DNA of 24,703 nucleotides from positions 1 to 24,703 of the IMG/VR virus record IMGVR_UViG_3300024346_000482. One strand, given 5' to 3'. Shown here one piece after another: positions 7,496 through 13,007 of the stretch. A program made the translations under genes and the position numbers. The notes below the pieces were generated by a model, which was not told the DNA's origin, did not search any database, and worked only from the letters and a program-made list of their open reading frames with translations. Within the stretch, counting starts at the first letter, position 1, and every line of letters begins with the position of its first letter. This DNA is from a virus.

Positions 7496-7658
7496 GCCCT
7501 CTTCTTTCTGTACAATTATCGCAGCGACAATGTCTGCATACAACTATTTCTTGTATAAATTCCGGATCTACTGGATACCCAGGCATTGTTGCATTACCAC
7601 CGCAGTGTGATTCATGCCCGCAGTTATCACAATAACAACGCTTATATAGGCTTTCCAT
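7479..7658 (-). CDS. Small Cys-rich protein, probable zinc ribbon, 59 aa
   Basis: This short reading frame fills the gap between the 239-aa gene and the endolysin. It begins at ATG 7658, immediately after the upstream TAA, and ends 17 bases inside the endolysin start. The product has two metal-site-like clusters: C8-x-C10-x2-C13 with H15, H18 and C19, and C41-x2-C44-x-C46-x2-C49 with H43. Eight or more Cys/His in 59 residues strongly suggest bound zinc. A weak AGAGAG site lies upstream. It may bind nucleic acid or a protein partner. Its fit into the gap makes it a likely gene, but no family is recognised. Confidence 0.72.
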   Translation of the reverse strand: MESLYKRCYCDNCGHESHCGGNATMPGYPVDPEFIQEIVVCRHCRCDNCTERRGHDPKI

Positions 7659-8378
7659 TTACAATCTCTCTAACACCAGTGTGTGTCCATTATTTTCAAA
7701 TGTAAGAGTACGCTGCCCGTACTTTGTTATATTATAGTCGCCTACATACTTTGTTAAAAAGAGTATCTCGGCATAGTCGTTCATGTTTATCTTTTCTTCT
7801 ATTGACTCGTATACTTCAACCGAATCGCCAAATCCTTTAACTTTAAAGCCAACTGGATCGGCATAAATCTTCTTAATTACTAGTTCGCCAGCTTCATTCA
7901 GTGTAATTTCGTCTACAAAACTCTTACTGAAGAAGTTCTTAAAATTATTCATGTTTGACTCATTTACAAGTGATTCATATCCTGCAACATCGGTTGGGAC
8001 TCTACTTGATAGTTCTTCAAGGGTCATAGGGCTTGCATCAAAGCTTTTGTAATATCTAAACTTAAAATCTTTGTTTGCTGTAAGCTTGGTTACACCATCC
8101 ATTAATTCCATAATTTGTTCACCAACACCTGGATCTCTTTCAATTTCAACAAACACTCTATACATACCGTCGCTTTGTTCTCCACTCGAAACATCAGCAT
8201 CGAGTACAAAGCTGTATCCTCTTTCGATAAAGTTAACTAGATCCTGGGCTGGTTCATTTTCCATAACTGTAAAACTTAGAACAACGATGTTTTCGTCGTT
8301 GCCCATTTTACTGCTATAGGAATCAATTTCTAATATGTTGTCTACTAGATCTTTTAGATCGCCTTCACGTAGTGCCAT
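7659..8378 (-). CDS. Conserved hypothetical phage protein, 239 aa
   Basis: Not recognised as a named family. The N-terminal half contains a beta-alpha pattern (about 30-105: IVVLSFTVMENEPAQDLVNF, then SFVLDADVSSGE and YRVFVEIER) that looks like a small ferredoxin-like or ACT-like fold. The C-terminal half is charged with a beta-rich end. There is no signal peptide, membrane segment or metal motif. It is coupled to the gene before it by TAATG and abuts the 59-aa Cys-rich gene. I associate this pair of genes with T4-like marine phages from memory only. Confidence 0.75.
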   Translation of the reverse strand: MALREGDLKDLVDNILEIDSYSSKMGNDENIVVLSFTVMENEPAQDLVNFIERGYSFVLDADVSSGEQSDGMYRVFVEIERDPGVGEQIMELMDGVTKLTANKDFKFRYYKSFDASPMTLEELSSRVPTDVAGYESLVNESNMNNFKNFFSKSFVDEITLNEAGELVIKKIYADPVGFKVKGFGDSVEVYESIEEKINMNDYAEILFLTKYVGDYNITKYGQRTLTFENNGHTLVLERL

Positions 8379-8914
8379 TACATGTCGCCTCCTTCAAGGT
8401 CTGCGTCAGGTGCTGCTTGATCCTGCATTTCCGGTGGTGCTTCTTGTGGTGCTTGTTCAACATCTGCATCGTCGAAGTCCTCGAGATTTTCTAGGTTTGC
8501 ACTATACATATCAGCAAGTAATTTCTTTGGCATGATGATTTCAACAATCCAAATTGGTGACTTATCCATTTTACCTTTTTTAGTTCCTGGGCGCAAGTCG
8601 TTAGGATCAATAACTTGACGAGGTTTCATAATATATGATTTCTCATAAAGAACCTTGCAATCATAATCAAGTAATCTTTTGCCGCCCATTGGATCAGGCA
8701 TCTTTTCTCTTGGCCAGAAAAATTTAGCCGATATCCAATGTCTATTAATTTTAGGACCCGACGCAAGTTCGCCATCTTCCCAATTTTTATAAACATACAG
8801 ATCAAGCTCGTCCAACACGCGCTCAAAGTCTTTTAATACTTCGAAGGCACTATTGCTTTCGTACATACCTTCGATGTTTTTAATTACATCTAATTCATCA
8901 AGAACATTTGTCAT
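8378..8914 (-). CDS. Conserved hypothetical phage protein with acidic Pro/Gln-rich tail, 178 aa
   Basis: Not recognised as a named family. A folded region (about 10-140) includes WISAKFFWPREKMPDPMGG (about 60-78) and a beta-rich IWIVEIIMPKKLLADMY stretch (about 121-137). A disordered tail (about 145-178) rich in Asp, Glu, Pro, Gln and Ala follows, which could contact a partner. It is the first gene of the leftward unit: a late-type GATAAATA box lies 28 bases upstream and AGGA about six bases before the ATG at 8914. It is coupled to the next gene by TAATG, suggesting the two work together, possibly as virion or assembly proteins. Confidence 0.75.
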   Translation of the reverse strand: MTNVLDELDVIKNIEGMYESNSAFEVLKDFERVLDELDLYVYKNWEDGELASGPKINRHWISAKFFWPREKMPDPMGGKRLLDYDCKVLYEKSYIMKPRQVIDPNDLRPGTKKGKMDKSPIWIVEIIMPKKLLADMYSANLENLEDFDDADVEQAPQEAPPEMQDQAAPDADLEGGDM

Positions 8915-8942
8915 TAGAAATCCTATAATATCTTATTACTTA

Positions 8943-8950
8943 TATTTATC
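8943..8950 (-). promoter_or_regulatory. T4-late-type promoter box GATAAATA
   Basis: The minus strand reads GATAAATA, ending 28 bases before the ATG at 8914. A start site about six bases downstream would leave a leader of roughly 22 bases that includes the AGGA ribosome site, a normal spacing for a T4 late promoter. It would drive the two conserved unknowns and, without an intervening terminator, the lysis genes. Confidence 0.65.
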
Positions 8951-9002
8951 AATATTAATCAATGCGTAGTTTTATTAGAACCACTATCGCTAAATACAAG
9001 TG

Positions 9003-9039
9003 CAGGGAAGGAAGTTTCCTGCTTTGGAAACTAACCCTG
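9003..9039 (+). promoter_or_regulatory. Hairpin in the phoH 5' leader
   Basis: An inner stem pairs AGTTTCC (9013-9019) with GGAAACT (9026-9032) around a six-base loop. An outer stem pairs CAGGG (9003-9007) with CCCTG (9035-9039). It ends about 14 bases before the Shine-Dalgarno, leaving that site free. No U-run follows, so it is more likely a stability or regulatory element than a terminator. Confidence 0.6.
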
Positions 9040-9063
9040 TATCCAACCTAATAGGAGAACTAA

Positions 9064-9798
9064 ATGGGTAAAGCTAGAGCCAACAAAAGGCAAGCAAACT
9101 TTTCAACTAACAGCACTAATAACGTTGTTAAAATTAACAATTTCCTTCCAAAAAAGAAGCAAGCTGTTGACATCATCCCTAGAAATAGAAATCAAGAAAC
9201 ATACGTGTTACAACTACTGGACGAGCAGAAAGACATAGTCTTCGGGATAGGTCCAGCAGGAACCGGCAAAACCATGTTGGCTTGCCAGGTGGCCGTAAAG
9301 TGTTTTCTAGAGGGACGAGTTGACCGCATTGTGGTAACAAGACCAGCAGTAAGTGCAGATGAAGATCTAGGCTTCCTACCTGGTACATTAGAGCAAAAAA
9401 TGGCTCCATGGACAAGACCAATATTTGATGTCTTTAGAGAATATTTTTATGCTAATGAAATCGAATCAATGATTGCCGAAGGCATTATTGAGATTTCTCC
9501 ACTTGCTTACATGCGTGGTAGAACTTTTAAAGATTCGTATATTATTGCAGACGAAATGCAAAACGCAACACCCAATCAAATGAAGATGTTGCTAACACGC
9601 ATCGGTAATGGTTCTAAAATGACAGTAACTGGTGACCTTGGACAAGCTGATAGGCTTAAAGACAACGGTCTACTTAACTTTATTGATCAAGTTAAACACC
9701 ACGAAACTACGCACATTGAAGTTGTAGAGTTTGGCCACCAAGATATTGAAAGACATCAAGTAGTTAAAGAAGTCCTTCAAATTTACGGCGACGCTTAA
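9064..9798 (+). CDS. phoH: PhoH-like P-loop ATPase
   Basis: The core is a PhoH ATPase related to superfamily 1 helicases: Walker A GPAGTGKT (63-70), the VTRPAVSADEDLGFLPG block (91-107), the YMRGRTF motif (149-155), Walker B with ADEMQN (162-167) and TGDLGQ (189-194). The N-terminal 35 residues are basic. At 244 aa it is the usual size for phage PhoH. The biochemical role in phages is unsettled; phosphate stress and RNA metabolism have been suggested. It is the only gene on the plus strand, with its own structured leader, a good AGGAG site and a hairpin just past its stop, so it is a separate transcription unit. The family is certain, the role is not. Confidence 0.96.
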   Translation: MGKARANKRQANFSTNSTNNVVKINNFLPKKKQAVDIIPRNRNQETYVLQLLDEQKDIVFGIGPAGTGKTMLACQVAVKCFLEGRVDRIVVTRPAVSADEDLGFLPGTLEQKMAPWTRPIFDVFREYFYANEIESMIAEGIIEISPLAYMRGRTFKDSYIIADEMQNATPNQMKMLLTRIGNGSKMTVTGDLGQADRLKDNGLLNFIDQVKHHETTHIEVVEFGHQDIERHQVVKEVLQIYGDA

Positions 9799-9804
9799 TA
9801 CCCC

Positions 9805-9833
9805 GCAGCGCCTATTTTTTAGATAGGCGCTGC
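9805..9833. terminator. Hairpin at the convergent end of phoH and the leftward operon
   Basis: GCAGCGCCTAT (9805-9815) and ATAGGCGCTGC (9823-9833) are exact 11-base reverse complements around a seven-base loop. It lies six bases after the phoH stop, and the last seven codons and stop of the 9812-10114 gene are inside it. The T-run is in the loop rather than after the stem on either strand, so it may terminate weakly, block readthrough transcripts or protect 3' ends. Position at a convergent junction is the main evidence. Confidence 0.65.
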
Positions 9834-10114
9834 AACCCCTTAATTAATCTATAATTCCGACTAAAGAAGGCGCTACGCATTTGCATAAGGCGGCAATCTG
9901 CACCCGTCGGTTGCTCGTATTCTAACTGCCAAAGTAAGAATTCATTCTCGGTTAACGTGTCGCGTATTGGACCTCCGTATAAAGTCCAGTTCACAATTAC
10001 ATAATAATTCTTCCAAAAAATACGTTTGCCAGTATCTGATCGAATCGGTCTCCATGCAAATTTTTCATAAATGTCATAATCAGTTAATGAACGAATATTG
10101 TCAGTATAAAACAT
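9812..10114 (-). CDS. Hypothetical protein, 100 aa
   Basis: Not recognised. The protein is rich in aromatic and basic residues (many Tyr, Trp, Phe, Arg). A probable beta-rich centre is IFWKNYYVIVNWTLYGG (about 32-48) and the C-terminus is basic. There is no signal peptide or metal motif. The ATG at 10114 overlaps the stop of the 68-aa gene (TAATG). It is the last gene of the replication/nucleotide operon, and its stop codon sits inside the convergent hairpin. Confidence 0.62.
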   Translation of the reverse strand: MFYTDNIRSLTDYDIYEKFAWRPIRSDTGKRIFWKNYYVIVNWTLYGGPIRDTLTENEFLLWQLEYEQPTGADCRLMQMRSAFFSRNYRLIKGLQRLSKK

Positions 10115-10320
10115 TATTTTTTACCCCTTAATAATATATTCAATACTTCTTTTTCAACATCTGCGCCAAACTCTGATTCGAGCTCTTGTGGTTTTTCAAC
10201 GTTCCATGTTGCCTTGAGTTTTCTTGATTTTGCTTTTACAACAGTTTTTGTTATACGAAACTTTGGCGAAGGCGGCTCATTTAGTATACGCCAAGTTTCT
10301 GCTTTATCTTCTCTACTCAT
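10114..10320 (-). CDS. Small basic protein with a gp23-like sequence stretch, 68 aa
   Basis: Not a named family. The 38 C-terminal residues, beginning KSRKLKATW (about 31-39) and running through ELESEFGADVEKEVLNIL (about 46-63), resemble, as I remember it, a conserved segment of T4-type major capsid protein gp23 (TRKLKA...Q-L...G-D-E...IL). The likeness could mark a piece of capsid gene reused or a mimic, or be chance in a short charged helix. ATGA coupling to thyA and TAATG coupling to the next gene support it as a real gene. Confidence 0.62.
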   Translation of the reverse strand: MSREDKAETWRILNEPPSPKFRITKTVVKAKSRKLKATWNVEKPQELESEFGADVEKEVLNILLRGKK

Positions 10321-11183
10321 ACTGCCATCGGCGCTTGTATACTAGGCATTGGATCGTATCCAATTAGCTTATAATCAAGTGGCACAGTTTTGAGAAGTTC
10401 GTCTAAAGTTTTAAACTGTGGCATTGCTAATAGCGGCCCGGCTTGCGGTACTCTTTTAATTTGCTCTTTAACTTGATCCATGTGGTTTTGATAGATATGG
10501 CAATCGCCGCCAGTCCATATAAAGTCACCTACTTTTAGTTCAAGCATTTGCGCAAACATATGTGTAAGCAAACTGTATGAAGCAATGTTAAACGGAACGC
10601 CCAAGAACATGTCAGCACTACGCTGATACAATTGACAGCTTAACTCACCATCTTGCACATGAAACTGGAAAAGAGTGTGGCATGGCGGCAATGCCATTAC
10701 TGGTACTTGATCAGCATTCCATGCACTTACAATATGTCGTCTACTATCAGGATCGTTGTGCAAGCCTTCTAGCACTTGTGCAATCTGATCCACATATCCT
10801 AGCTGTGCATCCCACTTGCGCCATTGCTGTCCATAAACAGGGCCAAGATCTTTGATAGTAGAAGTGTTTATATAGCCCAATTCGGCACCTTGCTTGTCTG
10901 CGTTCGCAGTCCAAATAGTTGTTTTGCCTATAAGGTTTTCTCTTGGCTGTTGATAATGTATTTCTGCAAGTCTACGCTCGTCTGTGCTGCCCTCTAATAG
11001 CCAGAGTAGTTCTGATACAACGCTCTTCCATGCAAGCTTCTTAGTCGTTACTGCTGGAAACTCTTTGCGCAAGTCAAAACGCATTTGGTGACCAAACACT
11101 CCGCGTGTTCCTACACCTGTTCTGTCACTGCGGTCTTTGCCGTTAGTTAATATGTGTTCTAATGCTTCTAAATATTGCTTCAT
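10317..11183 (-). CDS. thyA: Thymidylate synthase (folate-dependent)
   Basis: ThyA methylates dUMP to dTMP with methylene-tetrahydrofolate, leaving dihydrofolate. At 288 aa it has the full motif set: R21 for phosphate, GPVYGQQWR (114-122), RRHIVSAWN (148-156), the catalytic Cys168 in PPCHT, QRSADMFLGVPFN (187-199) and the nucleotide-binding GDCHIYQNH (226-234). The start ATG 11183 has AAAGGA five bases upstream and lies within the end of the preceding small gene. DHFR, which recycles the folate, is upstream in the same operon, the same frd-to-td order as in T4, but with three small genes in between. No intron or intein interrupts it. Confidence 0.98.
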   Translation of the reverse strand: MKQYLEALEHILTNGKDRSDRTGVGTRGVFGHQMRFDLRKEFPAVTTKKLAWKSVVSELLWLLEGSTDERRLAEIHYQQPRENLIGKTTIWTANADKQGAELGYINTSTIKDLGPVYGQQWRKWDAQLGYVDQIAQVLEGLHNDPDSRRHIVSAWNADQVPVMALPPCHTLFQFHVQDGELSCQLYQRSADMFLGVPFNIASYSLLTHMFAQMLELKVGDFIWTGGDCHIYQNHMDQVKEQIKRVPQAGPLLAMPQFKTLDELLKTVPLDYKLIGYDPMPSIQAPMAV

Positions 11184-11319
11184 TGTTGTCCTTTGTGCAT
11201 GGTTCGCTTAGTTTTGGGTTCGAGTGAGTACTAAAATCTGGCTGCATACACTTGTCGCATATTTCGTCGTAGTAAGATGAGTCCGAATATCTCATTTTGT
11301 GTGTGCTGTGTACACTCAT
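11143..11319 (-). CDS. Small Cys-containing protein, 58 aa
   Basis: The start is ATG 11319, with AGGAG seven bases upstream and an ATGA overlap with the preceding mini-gene; a GTG six codons earlier has less support. The product has CDKC (21-24), a third Cys at 41 and two His near the N-terminus, a possible single zinc site, after a MRYSDSSYYDEIC block (9-21) that I associate with small proteins of marine phages. It overlaps the thyA start by 41 bases, so it is translationally tied to thyA. The function is unknown. Confidence 0.7.
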   Translation of the reverse strand: MSVHSTHKMRYSDSSYYDEICDKCMQPDFSTHSNPKLSEPCTKDNNEAIFRSIRTHIN

Positions 11320-11489
11320 TTCTTGACTCCTGCCCACTTTTGAAACTCCTGTAGTGCAAGAGCAAAATCTTCGTCTGACATCTTCTGCACTATCCCTTTA
11401 TCCATGCTTGTTGCTTCATTTAACAGTCGCCTGCGGAAGTTAGGGCCTTCTTTTAGTAGATGATATGTTTCACGCTTTTCTATATTCAT
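11316..11489 (-). CDS. Small helical protein, 57 aa
   Basis: The frame starts at ATG 11489 within the stop of the previous mini-gene (ATGA) and ends in an ATGA overlap with the next. The product is charged and probably all helix: a basic first half (RRRLLNEATS about 19-28) and a second half with MSDEDFALALQEFQKW (37-52). There are no Cys, signal or membrane span. Exact fit between two overlaps on both sides is the main evidence that it is coding. No family is recognised. Confidence 0.68.
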   Translation of the reverse strand: MNIEKRETYHLLKEGPNFRRRLLNEATSMDKGIVQKMSDEDFALALQEFQKWAGVKK

Positions 11490-11665
11490 TTTTTCTTTGC
11501 GTCCTTTTTAGGTTTGGCCTGCTTGTTGTTCCATGTGCTGTTACTAATACCAAGTTCAGGAGGCATAGGTTTTGTTTTGCCTTTTGTAACCTTGCCTCCT
11601 TTATTCATAAAAGCATCAATTAACTCTTGTTCAGTAGTCTTCTTAGGTTGCGGGCCCATTGCCAT
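11486..11665 (-). CDS. Small Lys-rich protein, 59 aa
   Basis: It begins at ATG 11665 (a second ATG lies two codons on), with GGAG eight bases upstream, inside the last 23 bases of the DHFR gene. It is basic: a helical start (TTEQELIDAFMNKGGKV about 10-26), a Pro-containing middle and a Lys-rich tail (AKPKKDAKKK about 50-59) that could bind nucleic acid. It ends in an ATGA overlap with the next mini-gene. No family is recognised. Confidence 0.68.
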   Translation of the reverse strand: MAMGPQPKKTTEQELIDAFMNKGGKVTKGKTKPMPPELGISNSTWNNKQAKPKKDAKKK

Positions 11666-12143
11666 CTATTTTTCTCCATTTTTGAATATGTAAATCGTCG
11701 TTAGCTTCAGTTTGGTATAGTTCATATACCAATTCGATAATTGTTTTAGGAAGATATGTATCACAATTGTACTTACCGTCAACGCGGCTCAACCAAACTT
11801 CGTCAATAATGCTAATCATCCCTTCGACAAGTTGCGCACCGCCAATAATCCACACGTTCTGCAATGCAGACATTTGTTGAAGTGACGCTTTTGCATTATC
11901 AAATGTAATGAAATGGTAGTTGCCTTGGTCTTTGTCTGCAACATCTCGTGTCACTACAATGTTATTGCGCTGTGGCAAAGGCTTTGTAGGCAAACTATCC
12001 CAAGTTGCTTTACCCATTACTACGACGCCGCCGACGGTGTTTTCTTTAAACCATTTTAAGTCTGCTGGATTATGCGGCCAAGGCAGGTCACCGTCCTTGC
12101 CAATACCCCAATCGTCGTCACATGCTAGTATTGCTCTAATCAA
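11643..12143 (-). CDS. folA: Dihydrofolate reductase with TTG start
   Basis: DHFR reduces dihydrofolate to tetrahydrofolate with NADPH, serving ThyA in the same operon. The 166-aa protein has the DHFR motifs: GIGKDGDLPW (13-22), the acidic catalytic residue D28 in PADLKWFK, MGKATWDSLP (43-52) and WIIGGAQL (98-105). The reading frame has no ATG at its head. The start is TTG at 12143, six bases after a perfect AGGAGG and overlapping the previous stop as TTGA. The rest of the protein lines up with the normal DHFR N-terminus, so the TTG start is well supported. Confidence 0.97.
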   Translation of the reverse strand: MIRAILACDDDWGIGKDGDLPWPHNPADLKWFKENTVGGVVVMGKATWDSLPTKPLPQRNNIVVTRDVADKDQGNYHFITFDNAKASLQQMSALQNVWIIGGAQLVEGMISIIDEVWLSRVDGKYNCDTYLPKTIIELVYELYQTEANDDLHIQKWRKIDGNGPAT

Positions 12144-12415
12144 CGTTTGCCTCCTAGTGTGTTCATCATGCTTCTATTTTCATGATCGACTTCGCGTTTT
12201 GCATCGTTATAAGCATCCTTTAATATAAAGAAAATCATTGCGATAAACGCGGGCAGCAACGTACCGGCCGTAAATCCAGCTTCTGCATGTCCAGTAATTA
12301 ACCAAACAACACCTCCTGTTGGTATTGCTATTGCGAGATAGACAAGAATAAATTTTATAAATGACCAAACTCCGATGCCGATCTTCTTTAAAAATCTTTT
12401 GTGTACTCTATTCAT
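12140..12415 (-). CDS. Small membrane protein with two spans, 91 aa
   Basis: A basic N-terminus is followed by two hydrophobic segments (about 17-41 and 46-66) and a charged C-terminal tail. The tail HENRSMMNTLGGKR and the VYLAI-x-x-P in the first span resemble the membrane protein at 12753-13007, suggesting a duplicated pair that brackets the ferredoxin gene. It overlaps the ferredoxin by TAATG and DHFR by TTGA. Anchoring a redox partner or acting in host-membrane takeover are both guesses. Confidence 0.68.
   Translation of the reverse strand: MNRVHKRFLKKIGIGVWSFIKFILVYLAIAIPTGGVVWLITGHAEAGFTAGTLLPAFIAMIFFILKDAYNDAKREVDHENRSMMNTLGGKR
12150..12155 (-). promoter_or_regulatory. Consensus Shine-Dalgarno AGGAGG that sets the folA TTG start
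   Basis: The minus strand reads AGGAGG, then six bases (CAAACG), then TTG at 12143. The full consensus at ideal spacing likely compensates for the weak start codon. It lies inside the 3' end of the upstream membrane-protein gene. Confidence 0.85.
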
Positions 12416-12756
12416 TAGTCACCCTTTCCTGGTTTCGTAGATAATAATGGTAGCTTGTTCGGTACGCCGTGCCATTCTTTGGCATCTGCTGGAACATCTT
12501 CCGGACGCATTACTGTAATGTTAGGCCAGGCATCAGAATACTTTTGATTAAACTCTACCCAAAATGCCATGTCTGGCTCTGTGTCAGGCTTGATTGCATC
12601 TGCTGGACACTCCGGCTCGCATACTCCACAGTCAATGCATTCAATTGGATTGATTACTAGCATGTTTTCACCTTCGTAAAAACAGTCTACTGGACAAACT
12701 TCAACACAGTCCATATGTTTGCAATTAATGCAATCGTCAGTTACTACATATGTCAT
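12415..12756 (-). CDS. fdxA: Seven-iron ferredoxin ([3Fe-4S][4Fe-4S]), FdxA type
   Basis: The 113-aa protein matches bacterial FdxA closely. C9, C17 and C50 should hold the [3Fe-4S] cluster and C21, C40, C43 and C46 the [4Fe-4S] cluster; C12 and C25 are the extra Cys also seen in Azotobacter FdI, shifted by one. The blocks [17 protein letters not shown] (17-33) and [19 protein letters not shown] (40-58) are typical of proteobacterial FdxA. It is a low-potential electron carrier. It sits between two small membrane proteins, coupled by ATGA before and TAATG after. Possible partners are a host reductase, the radical SAM protein at 16745-18637, or ribonucleotide reduction. Its FdxA character points to capture from an alphaproteobacterial host. 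Confidence 0.95.
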   Translation of the reverse strand: MTYVVTDDCINCKHMDCVEVCPVDCFYEGENMLVINPIECIDCGVCEPECPADAIKPDTEPDMAFWVEFNQKYSDAWPNITVMRPEDVPADAKEWHGVPNKLPLLSTKPGKGD

Positions 12757-13007
12757 TTCTTGCCCTTAATTCCTTGCATAAGTGTTTGGTTCTCTTCGCT
12801 CATTTTAGCTTGTGCAGCTAATGATGAATGAATTACACCAAAGAATGCTATTACAATCAACGCCATTGTCAAGATAATTGGAACAACAAACAACCCACGT
12901 GCAGCAATTATCGTAGCAAATGGTAATATTGCTAGATATACCGACGCTGGTATTTTCATATACTCAACAAATTCAATCCATTGATATTTTAATTTTCTAT
13001 TTGTCAT
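12753..13007 (-). CDS. Small membrane protein with two spans, 84 aa
   Basis: The start is ATG 13007 with a GAGGA site; an in-frame TTG four codons earlier is less likely. Two hydrophobic segments (about 23-39 and 41-60) follow a basic N-terminus, and the protein ends in a charged tail ([15 protein letters not shown]). The tail and a VYLAI-x-P motif resemble the 12140-12415 protein on the other side of the ferredoxin. It overlaps the clamp loader by 11 bases and the ferredoxin by ATGA. No family is recognised. Confidence 0.68.
   Translation of the reverse strand: MTNRKLKYQWIEFVEYMKIPASVYLAILPFATIIAARGLFVVPIILTMALIVIAFFGVIHSSLAAQAKMSEENQTLMQGIKGKK

Larger units (their letters stand above)
8915..9063. 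promoter_or_regulatory. Divergent control region between the leftward unit and phoH
   Basis: This 149-base gap is the only divergent gene junction in the window. The minus side holds the late-type box (8943-8950). The plus side holds a TATAAT at 8924-8929 without a good -35 at the usual distance, a CTAAATA-like box near 8992, a hairpin leader (9003-9039) and a Shine-Dalgarno AGGAG (9053-9057) six bases before the phoH ATG. Which plus-strand element starts phoH transcription cannot be decided by eye. Confidence 0.6.

Noticed and set aside
7496-7543. Extended endolysin start at TTG 7543
   Set aside because: It would add 16 residues overlapping the 59-aa Cys-rich gene and lacks a better ribosome site than ATG 7495, which gives a normal GH19 N-terminus.
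8924-8929. TATAAT on the plus strand as a sigma-70 promoter for phoH
   Set aside because: No acceptable -35 at 16-18 bases; the nearest TTGTCA is only ten bases away. Noted in the control region but not called as a promoter.
8990-8998. CTAAATA on the plus strand before phoH as a late promoter
   Set aside because: The same string occurs inside several genes (for example near 13862 and 15842), so it is not specific enough.
10317-11183. Group I intron or intein in thyA, as in T4 td
   Set aside because: The reading frame is continuous at the usual length and all motifs are in order.
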